NCBI RefSeq assembly: GCF_005796105.1
Contig: NZ_VAUO01000009.1
Span: 1-64,000 of the forward strand
Reading direction: 5' to 3'
From: Pseudomonas mosselii
Lineage (GTDB): Bacteria > Pseudomonadota > Gammaproteobacteria > Pseudomonadales > Pseudomonadaceae
DNA length: 64,000 bases
How positions within the stretch are numbered: the stretch's first letter is position 1; each line of letters starts with the position of its first letter. A model generated the notes under the pieces. It was given only the letters and a program-made list of their open reading frames with translations, had not been told where the DNA came from and made no database searches. Positions 33,508 through 42,053 of this stretch are shown in pieces. The translations under genes and the position numbers were made by a program.

Positions 33508-35067
33508 ATGATCAGTGCCGCTGTCGAACCTCACGTAGAGTCATTCAACCTGGATAACCGCGAGCCGGTGCCGCCGAGCCTCGTACCGACAGCCAAGGCA
33601 CCCGGCGTACAGCGCCAGCAGAACCCCAACAAGTGCAAGGTATTGTTCGTCACCTCGGAAATCGCCGACCTGGTCAAGACTGGCGGTCTGGGCGACGTTT
33701 CTGCCGCACTGCCCAGGGCCCTGGCCCACCTGCATGATGTGCGCGTGCTGATCCCGGGCTACCCGCAGGTGCTCGAAAGCGACAACCCCATTCATATCGT
33801 TGGCGAGCTGGGCGGTCACGCGGCGCTGCCAGCGTGCAAGATCGGGCGCATGGACCTGGCCGATGGGCTGGTGATCTACGTGCTGATCTGCCCCGAGCTG
33901 TACCAGCGCGATGGCACGCCCTATGGCGCTAACAATGGCCGCGACTGGCCGGACAACCACATCCGTTTCGCCCGCCTGGGCCTCGCTGCCGCAGAGATCG
34001 CTGCCGGCGAAGGCATGGCCCACTGGCGCCCGGATCTGGTGCACGCCCACGATTGGCCGGCTGGGCTGGCGCCGGCCTACATGCACTGGCGCGGCCTGAG
34101 CACTCCGACCCTGTTCACCATTCATAACCTGGCCTACCAGGGGGTGTACAGCCGTGCTTGCAGCCCGGAGCTGGCGATCCCCGATCACGCCATGCAGCAG
34201 GAAGGCATGGAGTTCTACGGCAAACTGTCGTTCCTCAAGGCAGGTCTTGCCTATTCCAGCCACATCACCACGGTCAGCGCTACGTATGCCCGTGAGATCA
34301 CCACTCCGGCGTTCGGCTGCGGCCTGGATGGGTTCCTTGCCAGCAAGGCCCAGCAAGGCCTGCTCGGCGGCATCCCCAATGGCATCGATGAAAGCTGGGA
34401 CTCGGCCACCGACCGGCACCTACACCACAACTTCAGCCTCAACGACTGGGACGGCAAGGCGCGCAACACCCAGCAGGTGCGTGAGCTGTTCGAGCTGGAG
34501 CCTTGCACTGGGCCGCTGTTCGCGGTGGTCTCGCGCCTGGTCTACCAAAAAGGCCTGGACCTGACCTTAGGGGTGGCCGACTACATCGTCGAGCAAGGCG
34601 GCCAGATCGCGATCATCGGCCGGGGTGAGCCGGAAGAAGAACAAGCCATGCGTGAGTTGGCCCTGCGCCACCCAGGCCGCATCGGCGTACGCATCGGCTT
34701 CAACGAAACCGATGCGCGGCGCATGTTCGCAGGTTCGGACTTCCTGCTGATGCCATCGCGCTACGAGCCCTGCGGGCTGAGCCAGATGTACGCGCAGCGC
34801 TTCGGTTCGCTGCCGGTGGCGCGTAACACCGGCGGGCTGGCCGACACCATCGAAAATGGAGTAACGGGCTTTCTGTTCGACGATTCCACCGTCGAGAGCT
34901 ACCGCGAAGCCCTGAGCCGGGCGTTCTACGTGTACGCCAAGAAAGACCTGCTCAATGCCATGCGCTGCCTGTCGATGACCCAGCCGTTCAACTGGTGCCA
35001 GGCGGTGGAGCCTTACGCACGCCTGTACGAGGAACTGGTCAAGCAGACACAACAGGCTCACTACTGA
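33508..35067 (+). CDS. glgA: glycogen synthase (GT5), ADP-glucose type
   Basis: Glycosyltransferase of 519 aa, GT-B fold. The ADP-glucose-binding KTGGLGDVSAALPRAL is at about 57-72 and the C-terminal nucleotide-binding EPCGLSQMYAQRFGSLPVAR is present. The N-terminus is about 40 residues longer than in E. coli GlgA and looks disordered. The start at 33508 follows GGAGAGACGT. Pseudomonas generally lacks glgC, and none is in the window, so the glucosyl donor supply in vivo is an open point. It heads the operon glgA-treZ-malQ-treY-DUF2934-glgX. Confidence 0.92.
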   Translation: MISAAVEPHVESFNLDNREPVPPSLVPTAKAPGVQRQQNPNKCKVLFVTSEIADLVKTGGLGDVSAALPRALAHLHDVRVLIPGYPQVLESDNPIHIVGELGGHAALPACKIGRMDLADGLVIYVLICPELYQRDGTPYGANNGRDWPDNHIRFARLGLAAAEIAAGEGMAHWRPDLVHAHDWPAGLAPAYMHWRGLSTPTLFTIHNLAYQGVYSRACSPELAIPDHAMQQEGMEFYGKLSFLKAGLAYSSHITTVSATYAREITTPAFGCGLDGFLASKAQQGLLGGIPNGIDESWDSATDRHLHHNFSLNDWDGKARNTQQVRELFELEPCTGPLFAVVSRLVYQKGLDLTLGVADYIVEQGGQIAIIGRGEPEEEQAMRELALRHPGRIGVRIGFNETDARRMFAGSDFLLMPSRYEPCGLSQMYAQRFGSLPVARNTGGLADTIENGVTGFLFDDSTVESYREALSRAFYVYAKKDLLNAMRCLSMTQPFNWCQAVEPYARLYEELVKQTQQAHY

Positions 35068-35081
35068 AGGCGGGGGCGACA

Positions 35082-36821
35082 ATGCACAAGCATGGCGCAC
35101 ACCTATTGGACGCCGGGAGGGCGCAGTTCGCCCTATGGGCCCCGGATGCGCAGCGAGTGAGCGTGCTAGTCGAACAGCGCGCACCGGTCGAGCTGTCGGC
35201 CGATGCCGGTTGGTTCAGCGCTGTCGTCGCGGCCCAGGCAGGCGAGCGCTACCGCTTCGTCGTCGATGGACAGCTGCACGTGGCCGACCCGGCTTCGCGC
35301 TATCAGCCCGAAGGCGTGCACGGCCCCAGCGAGCTGGTCGACCTGGGCGCCTACCCCTGGCGCCATGCCTGGCAGGGCCGGCCCTGGCACGAGGCGGTGA
35401 TCCAGGAACTGCACGTGGGCCTGCTCGGTGGCTACGACGGGGTCGCGCAGGTGCTGCCGCGCCTCGCGCAACTGGGCATCAGCGCCATCGAGCTGATGCC
35501 GTTGGGGCAGTTTCCGGGGGCACGCAACTGGGGCTACGACGGGGTGCTGCCGTTCGCCGCGCAGCACAGCTACGGCACCCCGCAGCAGCTGTGCGCGCTG
35601 ATCGACCAGGCCCACGCCCAGCGCCTGATGGTGCTGGTGGATGTGGTCTACAACCACTTCGGGCCCGACGGCAACTACCTGCACCAGTACGCCAGCCCGT
35701 TCTTTCGCGAGGACCGCCAGACCCCGTGGGGCGCGGCCATCGATTTTCGCCGCACCGAAGTGCGCGAGTATTTCATCCAGAACGCACTGATGTGGCTTTG
35801 CGACTACCGCTGCGACGGCCTGCGCCTGGATGCGGTGCATGCCATCGACCAACCGGACTTTCTGCACGAGCTGGCAGGCCGGGTGCGTGCCGCCGTGGAG
35901 CCAGGGCGCCAGATCTGGCTGGTGCTGGAGAACGAACACAACCAGGCCGGGCTGCTCGAACAAAGCTTCGATGCCCAATGGAACGACGATGGCCACAATG
36001 CCCTGCACGTGCTGCTGACCGGCGAAACCGAGGGCTACTACGCCGACTACAAGGCCCAGCCGATCGAGCAACTGGCACGCTGCCTAGCCGAGGGGTTCGT
36101 GTTCCAGGGCCAGGCTAACCGGCATGGCGTGCCGCGTGGCGAGCCCAGCGCGCACCTACCGCCAAGCGCCTTCGTGCTGTTCTTGCAGAACCACGACCAG
36201 GTCGGCAACCGCGCTCTGGGCGAGCGCCTGAGCTGCCTGTGCCCGCCGCAGGCATTGCGCGCCGCCACCGCGCTGTTGCTGCTGGCGCCCATGATCCCGC
36301 TGCTGTTCATGGGCGACGACGAAGGCTGCCGCACACCGTTCCTGTTCTTCACCGACTTCCACGATGAGCTAGCCGATGCGGTGCGCGAAGGTCGGCGCAG
36401 CGAGTTTGAACATTTCCAGGCTTTTGCCGACCCCGAACAACGCCAGCGCATCCCCGACCCGAATGCCGTGAGCACCTTCGAACACTCGCGCCCCAACCAC
36501 CAGGCGGTGCTGGCCGGTTGGCACGGCCTCTACCAGCAACTGCTCGAGCTGCGCCACCGCCATGTCATCCCACACCTGCCCGGCACCCGTGCCCTGGGCG
36601 CTGACGTGCTCGGTAGCCAGGCGCTCAGCGCCCGCTGGGAACTGGGCAACGGTCAGCGACTGCGCATCGACCTGAACCTTGCCGCGCACCCCCAGCCGGT
36701 GCAACTGCCGGCCTTGGAACACCGCCTGTACGACAGCAGCAACAACGCCCACCCCGACTCGACGCTGGCCGCGCACAGTTGCGTGGTCAGCCTGCTGCCC
36801 CCCGCACAGGAGACGCCATGA
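35082..36821 (+). CDS. treZ: malto-oligosyltrehalose trehalohydrolase
   Basis: GH13 enzyme of 579 aa releasing trehalose from maltooligosyl-trehalose made by TreY. An N-terminal CBM48-like domain (FALWAPDAQRVSVLV) precedes the barrel, with nucleophile Asp in DGLRLDAVHAI, acid Glu in LVLENEHN and Asp in LQNHDQVGNRAL. The start at 35082 lies 14 bp after glgA. The stop overlaps malQ (ATGA). All catalytic residues are visible. Confidence 0.93.
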   Translation: MHKHGAHLLDAGRAQFALWAPDAQRVSVLVEQRAPVELSADAGWFSAVVAAQAGERYRFVVDGQLHVADPASRYQPEGVHGPSELVDLGAYPWRHAWQGRPWHEAVIQELHVGLLGGYDGVAQVLPRLAQLGISAIELMPLGQFPGARNWGYDGVLPFAAQHSYGTPQQLCALIDQAHAQRLMVLVDVVYNHFGPDGNYLHQYASPFFREDRQTPWGAAIDFRRTEVREYFIQNALMWLCDYRCDGLRLDAVHAIDQPDFLHELAGRVRAAVEPGRQIWLVLENEHNQAGLLEQSFDAQWNDDGHNALHVLLTGETEGYYADYKAQPIEQLARCLAEGFVFQGQANRHGVPRGEPSAHLPPSAFVLFLQNHDQVGNRALGERLSCLCPPQALRAATALLLLAPMIPLLFMGDDEGCRTPFLFFTDFHDELADAVREGRRSEFEHFQAFADPEQRQRIPDPNAVSTFEHSRPNHQAVLAGWHGLYQQLLELRHRHVIPHLPGTRALGADVLGSQALSARWELGNGQRLRIDLNLAAHPQPVQLPALEHRLYDSSNNAHPDSTLAAHSCVVSLLPPAQETP

Positions 36822-38887
36822 GCGAACACCCCTTGCACCGCCTCGCCGCCCGGGTTGGCGTGGCACGCGATTGGATCGACGCGAACAACCGCCCGCAGCA
36901 GGTCTGCGACGAGGTGCTGCGCCAGGTGCTCGCAGGCCTCGGCCACCCTGCCCACGACAACGCCGCCATCGCGGCCAGCTTACGCGCGGTGGAGCAAGCC
37001 GAGGACAGCGACCACCTGCCGCCGCTGCTTACCGTCGAAGTTGGCCAGGCGCTGGCGCTGCAACGCTGGTTCAGCGCCGCCGCCCAGGTGCGCTGCAACC
37101 TGGAAGACGGCAGCCAACGCAGCCTGCAACTCGACGCTCAGGCATGCCTGCCGGGCGAGCTACCGATCGGCTATCACCAATTAGCCATAGACGGACGCCC
37201 CTTCACCCTGGCCGTGGCCCCCTCGCATTGCCATGCCCTGCAAGACCGGGTCAGCGAACCACCGCCACGCTGCTGGGGGCTGGCGGTTCAGCTGTATAGC
37301 CTGCGCCGTGCGGGCGATGGCGGTTATGGCGATTGTCAGGCCCTGGAACAATTGGCACGCAGCGCCGCCGAACGCGGTGCCGATGCCCTGGCGATCAGCC
37401 CGATCCATGCCCTGTCGAGCTTCGATCAAGCGCACTACAGCCCCTACTCGCCCTCCAGTCGCCTGCTGCTCAACAGCCTGTATGCCAGCCCAGCCGCGAT
37501 TCTCGGCGAACGGGCCGTGCGCCTGGCAATCGAGGCCTGCGCCCTGGAGCCGATCTTCGACGACTTGCGCCAGCAGCCTTTGGTGGACTGGCCGCGTGCA
37601 GCCCATGCGCACCAGCAACTGCTCGAGGCTCTCTACCAGGACTTCATCCACGCCAGCCACCCACTGCGCGAGGACTTCGACAGCTTCCGCGCCAGCGCGG
37701 GGGAAGGCCTGGAACACCATTGCCGTTTCGAGGTGCTGCAAGCACACGCGGTCGAGAACGGCCTGGGCGCCGACTGGCGCAACTGGCCAGCCGCCTGGCA
37801 GGATCCCGAGCACCCTGAGGTGCACGCCTTCGCTAACGCATACCCGGCACGGGTCGAGTTCCATGCCTTCTGCCAGTGGCTCACCGAACGCAGCCTGCAA
37901 CGTGCCCAGACCGCTGCGCGTGGCAACGGCATGGAGGTCGGGCTGATCGCCGACTTGGCGGTCGGTGCCGACGGTGCCGGCAGCCAAGCCTGGAGCCGTC
38001 AGGACGAACTGTTGGCCGACCTCAAGGTGGGCGCACCGCCGGACATCCTCAACCGCGCAGGGCAAGACTGGGGCATCTGCGCATTTTCCCCCGACGGCCT
38101 CAAGCGTAATGGCTACCGCGCGTTCATCGAGATGCTGCGGGCCAACCTGGCCCACGCCGGGGGCCTGCGTATCGACCACGTCATGGGCCTGCGCCGGCTG
38201 TGGCTGATCCCGCGCGGCGCGGCCCCCCGCGAAGGTGCCTATGTGGATTACCCGCTGGACGACCTGCTGCGCTTGCTGGCACTGGAGTCGGCACGCCACG
38301 AGGCGATCATCCTCGGTGAAGACCTCGGCACCGTGCCTGAAGGCCTGCGCGAGCGGCTGGCCGACAAGGCGGTATTGGGCATGCGTGTGCTGCCTTTCGA
38401 GCAAAACGCACCCGGGCAGTTCACAGCGATCCTCGACTGGCCTGACAACGCACTGGCCACCACCGGCACCCACGACCTGGCGCCATTGGCCGGCTGGCTG
38501 TCAGGCCGCGACATCGACTGGAGCCAGCGCCTGCACCTGCTCGATGCGGCCAGCGAGCTGCACTGGCGCCAGCAGCGCCAACGCGAGCGCGAGGGCCTGC
38601 GCCGCACCCTGGAACACAACTATGGCCCACAGCGCGATGACCCAGCGCTGATCGATGCCGCGATCCGCTACGTCGGCCACACCCGCGCACCGCTGGTGCT
38701 GATACCGCTGGAGGACCTGCTGGGCTGCCAGGAGCAACCTAACCTGCCGGGCACCACCAGTGGCCATCCCAATTGGCAGCGGCGCTTCAGCGCCGCGGTG
38801 GATACGTTGCTCGATGACCCCGACGCCGCACGGCGCCTGGAACTGCTGGCCCAGGCCCGCGAACAAGCCTGGGAGCGTGACCGATGA
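36818..38887 (+). CDS. malQ: 4-alpha-glucanotransferase (amylomaltase)
   Basis: GH77 enzyme of 689 aa transferring maltooligosaccharide segments. Catalytic stretches are LRIDHVMGLRRLWLIPRG (nucleophile Asp), IILGEDLGTVPEGL (acid Glu) and TTGTHDLAPLAGWL (third Asp). It lies between treZ and treY with 4-bp overlaps at both ends, so it is strictly co-translated with the trehalose-from-glucan enzymes and probably trims or extends the short glucans they leave. Confidence 0.93.
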   Translation: MSEHPLHRLAARVGVARDWIDANNRPQQVCDEVLRQVLAGLGHPAHDNAAIAASLRAVEQAEDSDHLPPLLTVEVGQALALQRWFSAAAQVRCNLEDGSQRSLQLDAQACLPGELPIGYHQLAIDGRPFTLAVAPSHCHALQDRVSEPPPRCWGLAVQLYSLRRAGDGGYGDCQALEQLARSAAERGADALAISPIHALSSFDQAHYSPYSPSSRLLLNSLYASPAAILGERAVRLAIEACALEPIFDDLRQQPLVDWPRAAHAHQQLLEALYQDFIHASHPLREDFDSFRASAGEGLEHHCRFEVLQAHAVENGLGADWRNWPAAWQDPEHPEVHAFANAYPARVEFHAFCQWLTERSLQRAQTAARGNGMEVGLIADLAVGADGAGSQAWSRQDELLADLKVGAPPDILNRAGQDWGICAFSPDGLKRNGYRAFIEMLRANLAHAGGLRIDHVMGLRRLWLIPRGAAPREGAYVDYPLDDLLRLLALESARHEAIILGEDLGTVPEGLRERLADKAVLGMRVLPFEQNAPGQFTAILDWPDNALATTGTHDLAPLAGWLSGRDIDWSQRLHLLDAASELHWRQQRQREREGLRRTLEHNYGPQRDDPALIDAAIRYVGHTRAPLVLIPLEDLLGCQEQPNLPGTTSGHPNWQRRFSAAVDTLLDDPDAARRLELLAQAREQAWERDR

Positions 38888-41658
38888 AGCCCTTGAGCGC
38901 CACCGTGCGCCTGCAACTGCACAGCGATTTCAGCCTCGACGATGCCGTACCCCTGGTGCCTTACTTCGCCCGTCTGGGACTCAGCCATGTGTATGCCTCG
39001 CCGATCCTCACCGCCCGCGCCGGCTCCCGGCATGGGTACGATGTAGTCGATCCGACCCGCGTCAACCCCGAACTGGGCGGTGAAGCTGCGCTCGAACGCC
39101 TGGTGACAGCCTTGCGCCAGCACGGCATGGGCTTGATCCTCGACACGGTGTCCAACCACATGGCCGTGGGCGGCGCCGACAACCCCTGGTGGCAAAGCCT
39201 GCTGGCCTGGGGTCGGCGCAGCCCGTATGCCGAGTTCTTCGATATCCAGTGGCACTCCAGCGACCCGCTGCTGGCCGGGCAATTGCTGCTGCCGTTTCTG
39301 GGCAATGACTATGGCTTGGCCTTGCAGGATGGGCAGATCCCGCTGACCTTCGATGCTCAAACCGGCGTGTTCGAGGTGGCGCATCACGCGCATCGCTTCC
39401 CCATTTGCCCGCTGGACTACCCGCGCATCCTCGAACAGGTCATCGACCCGCGCCTGCACGCCCTGGCCCAACGCTTCGCGGCCCTGAGCGATGCCACCGA
39501 GCCGCTGGCCGAGGCCGCCCCGCTGCACCGCGAACTGGCCCGCCTGGCCTGCGCAGGGGCACCGCTGGACACGGCCCTGGCGGCCTTCGACAGTCGCACG
39601 CAGGCCGGTTTCCAGCGCCTGCACCAGTTGCTCGAACGCCAGAGCTATCGCCTGGCCAGCTGGCGCACCGCCGCCGACGACATCAACTGGCGGCGTTTTT
39701 TCGACATCAACGAGCTAGGCGGCCTGCGCGTGGAGCGCGCGGCCGTGTTCGAGGCGACCCACGCCAAACTGTTCGAACTGATCGAGCGCGGCTTGGTGGA
39801 CGGCCTGCGCATCGACCACATCGATGGCCTGGCCGACCCGCGCCGATACTGCCGCAACCTGCGCCGCCGGGTCAACGGCCTGTTGGCAAGGCGACCACTG
39901 CATGCTGCGGTGGCGCATTTCCCGATCTACGTCGAGAAGATCCTGGGGGCCGGCGAGCACCTGCACCGCGACTGGCTCACCGACGGCACCACCGGCTACG
40001 AGTTCATGAACCAGGTGTCGCTGCTCCAGCATGATCCAGCCGGTGAGGCGCCACTGAGCGAACTGTGGAGCAGCCTCAGCGAACGCCCGGACTTCGCCGA
40101 AGAGGTGCGCATCGCTCGCCACCTGGTGCTCAATGCCAGCCTGGCCGGCGACTGCGAATCAGTGGCCCAAGCGCTGCTGCAGGTCGCACGCGACGACCTG
40201 ATGACCCGCGACCTGACCCTGGGCGCCATCCGCCGGGCGCTGCAAGCGTTGGTCCAGCATTACCCGGTATACCGCACCTATTTCAATGCCTGCGGGCGCC
40301 CGGCCGAAGACGAAGGGTTCTTCCAACAAGCCCTGGAAGGCGCCCGGCAGAGCCTGGGCGAGGCCGACTGGCCGATGCTCGAACACCTGCAACGCTGGCT
40401 CGGCGGGCAGCCCTGGCGTCAACTGCCACCGGGCAAGCCACGCAAGCACTTGCGCCACGCCTGCGTGCGCTTCCAGCAACTGACCGCACCCAGCGCCGCC
40501 AAGGCGGTGGAGGACACCGCGTTCTATCGCTCGGCCCGGCTGCTGTCACGCAACGACGTCGGCTTTGAAGCTGAGCGTTTCAGCGCCGAACCCGCCGAAT
40601 TCCACACTCAAGCCCAACGCCGCCTGCGCGACTTCCCCGACAACCTGCTCGCCACCGCGACCCATGACCACAAGCGCGGCGAGGACTGCCGCGCGCGCCT
40701 GGCCGCGCTGAGTGAACGCGCGCCCTGGCTGGCCAGCCGGGTGGAGCACTGGCGCGAGCTGGCAGCACCGCTGCGCCAGACGCTGGACGACGGCCCGGCA
40801 CCAAGCCCTGGCGACGAGCTGCTGCTCTACCAGACCTTACTCGGCAGTTGGCCACTGGACCTCGACCTGCATGATCCCGACGCCCTGCGCCGGTACGCAG
40901 CACGCATCGGCCAATGGCAACAGAAGGCCCTGCGCGAAGCCAAGCTGCGCAGCAGCTGGGCAGCCCCGAACGAGGCCTATGAACAGGCCTGCGCCGATTA
41001 CCTCGACAACCTGCTGCTGGGTGCGCAGAACCAGCAGTTACGTCAGTCGCTGCACCAGTCTGCACGGTTGCTCGACTGCCCCGGTGCGCTCAATGGCCTG
41101 GTCCAATGCCTGCTACGCCTGACCACCCCTGGGGTGCCCGACCTGTACCAGGGCAACGAGTACTGGGACCTGAGCCTGGTCGACCCGGATAACCGCCAGC
41201 CGGTGGACTACGCTGCAAGGCGGTCCAGCCTGGATGACCGCGCGCCACTGGCCGAGTTGCTCGCCAACTGGCGCGATGGGCGTATCAAGCAGGCGCTGAT
41301 CGCACGGGTGCTCGATGCGCGCCAGGCTCACCCGGCGCTGTTCCAGCAGGGCGACTACGTGCCGTTGCCGGTGCTGGGGCGCTACGCCAATCAGGTGCTG
41401 GCCTTTGCCCGAGTGAGCGAAGGCGTACGCGCCATCATCGTTGTACCGCGGCTGGCCAGCGCCCTCCTGGGCTCGGCCAGCACCCCGCTGATCCCAGCGC
41501 AGAACTGGGACGATACGCGGCTGGTATTGCCGTTTGCCTTGTCACCTGCCAACTGCCTGGGACTTTTCGGTGGCGTTGCGGTCAGCCCTTCAAGGGAGCT
41601 GAAAATCCGCAACGTGCTGGCGGAGTTTCCGGTCAATGTGTTGATCGATCATGCCTAA
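38884..41658 (+). CDS. treY: malto-oligosyltrehalose synthase
   Basis: GH13 enzyme of 924 aa that isomerises the reducing-end alpha-1,4 bond of a glucan to alpha-1,1. The nucleophile Asp is in GLRIDHIDGLADP, the acid Glu in IYVEKILGAGEHL, and the third Asp in TATHDHKRGEDCRARL. It is longer than many TreY proteins (about 700-850 aa), with the extra length mostly in the middle, as in other pseudomonads. The start overlaps malQ by ATGA; 20 bp follow before the DUF2934 gene. Confidence 0.93.
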   Translation: MKPLSATVRLQLHSDFSLDDAVPLVPYFARLGLSHVYASPILTARAGSRHGYDVVDPTRVNPELGGEAALERLVTALRQHGMGLILDTVSNHMAVGGADNPWWQSLLAWGRRSPYAEFFDIQWHSSDPLLAGQLLLPFLGNDYGLALQDGQIPLTFDAQTGVFEVAHHAHRFPICPLDYPRILEQVIDPRLHALAQRFAALSDATEPLAEAAPLHRELARLACAGAPLDTALAAFDSRTQAGFQRLHQLLERQSYRLASWRTAADDINWRRFFDINELGGLRVERAAVFEATHAKLFELIERGLVDGLRIDHIDGLADPRRYCRNLRRRVNGLLARRPLHAAVAHFPIYVEKILGAGEHLHRDWLTDGTTGYEFMNQVSLLQHDPAGEAPLSELWSSLSERPDFAEEVRIARHLVLNASLAGDCESVAQALLQVARDDLMTRDLTLGAIRRALQALVQHYPVYRTYFNACGRPAEDEGFFQQALEGARQSLGEADWPMLEHLQRWLGGQPWRQLPPGKPRKHLRHACVRFQQLTAPSAAKAVEDTAFYRSARLLSRNDVGFEAERFSAEPAEFHTQAQRRLRDFPDNLLATATHDHKRGEDCRARLAALSERAPWLASRVEHWRELAAPLRQTLDDGPAPSPGDELLLYQTLLGSWPLDLDLHDPDALRRYAARIGQWQQKALREAKLRSSWAAPNEAYEQACADYLDNLLLGAQNQQLRQSLHQSARLLDCPGALNGLVQCLLRLTTPGVPDLYQGNEYWDLSLVDPDNRQPVDYAARRSSLDDRAPLAELLANWRDGRIKQALIARVLDARQAHPALFQQGDYVPLPVLGRYANQVLAFARVSEGVRAIIVVPRLASALLGSASTPLIPAQNWDDTRLVLPFALSPANCLGLFGGVAVSPSRELKIRNVLAEFPVNVLIDHA

Positions 41659-41678
41659 CTGCATTCAGGAGCGTCGTG

Positions 41679-41921
41679 ATGAGTGTCGATGAAAAGCGTA
41701 TCCGTGAGTTCGCGTATCAGATTTGGGAATCGGAGGGTAAACCCGAGGGGCGTGAGGCCGAGCACTGGGACAAAGCCCGCAAGCTGGCCGAGGCCGAAGC
41801 GCTCGCGCCCAAGGCGCCCCCGCGCAAGAAGGCCGCCGCCAAACCCAAGGCCGCAGCACCTGCCGAAAAACCCGCAGCACTGAAAAAGCCCAGGGCCGTG
41901 AAAAAGCCAGCCGCTGGCTGA
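41679..41921 (+). CDS. DUF2934 protein with Lys/Ala/Pro-rich tail
   Basis: Protein of 80 aa. The N-terminal half carries the DUF2934 pattern (RIREFAYQIWESEGKPEG, then EHWDKARKLAEAEA). The C-terminal half is a low-complexity basic tail rich in KKAAAKPK and KKP units, reminiscent of histone-like nucleic-acid-binding tails. CAGGAG lies 9 nt upstream. It sits within the glg/tre operon between treY and glgX. Function unknown; DUF2934 genes commonly accompany glgX in proteobacteria. Confidence 0.8.
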   Translation: MSVDEKRIREFAYQIWESEGKPEGREAEHWDKARKLAEAEALAPKAPPRKKAAAKPKAAAPAEKPAALKKPRAVKKPAAG

Positions 41922-41934
41922 CCCTGGCCAAGCC

Positions 41935-41998
41935 CTTTCGCGGGTCGCCCGCGTTCGACCAGCGCTAGCGCTGGCGGCGTGCATCGACCCGCGAAGCG
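41935..41998. repeat. degenerate REP pair
   Basis: CTTTCGCGGGTCGCCCGCG and the partly complementary CGACCCGCGAAGCGGCC flank a GCGCTAGCGC palindrome in the treY-glgX interval. The arms match the REP core only partly. Confidence 0.5.
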
Positions 41999-42053
41999 GC
42001 CGTTGCAGCACACATCCAGCTTCCGCTTCAACCACGGCGACACGAGGACTGCC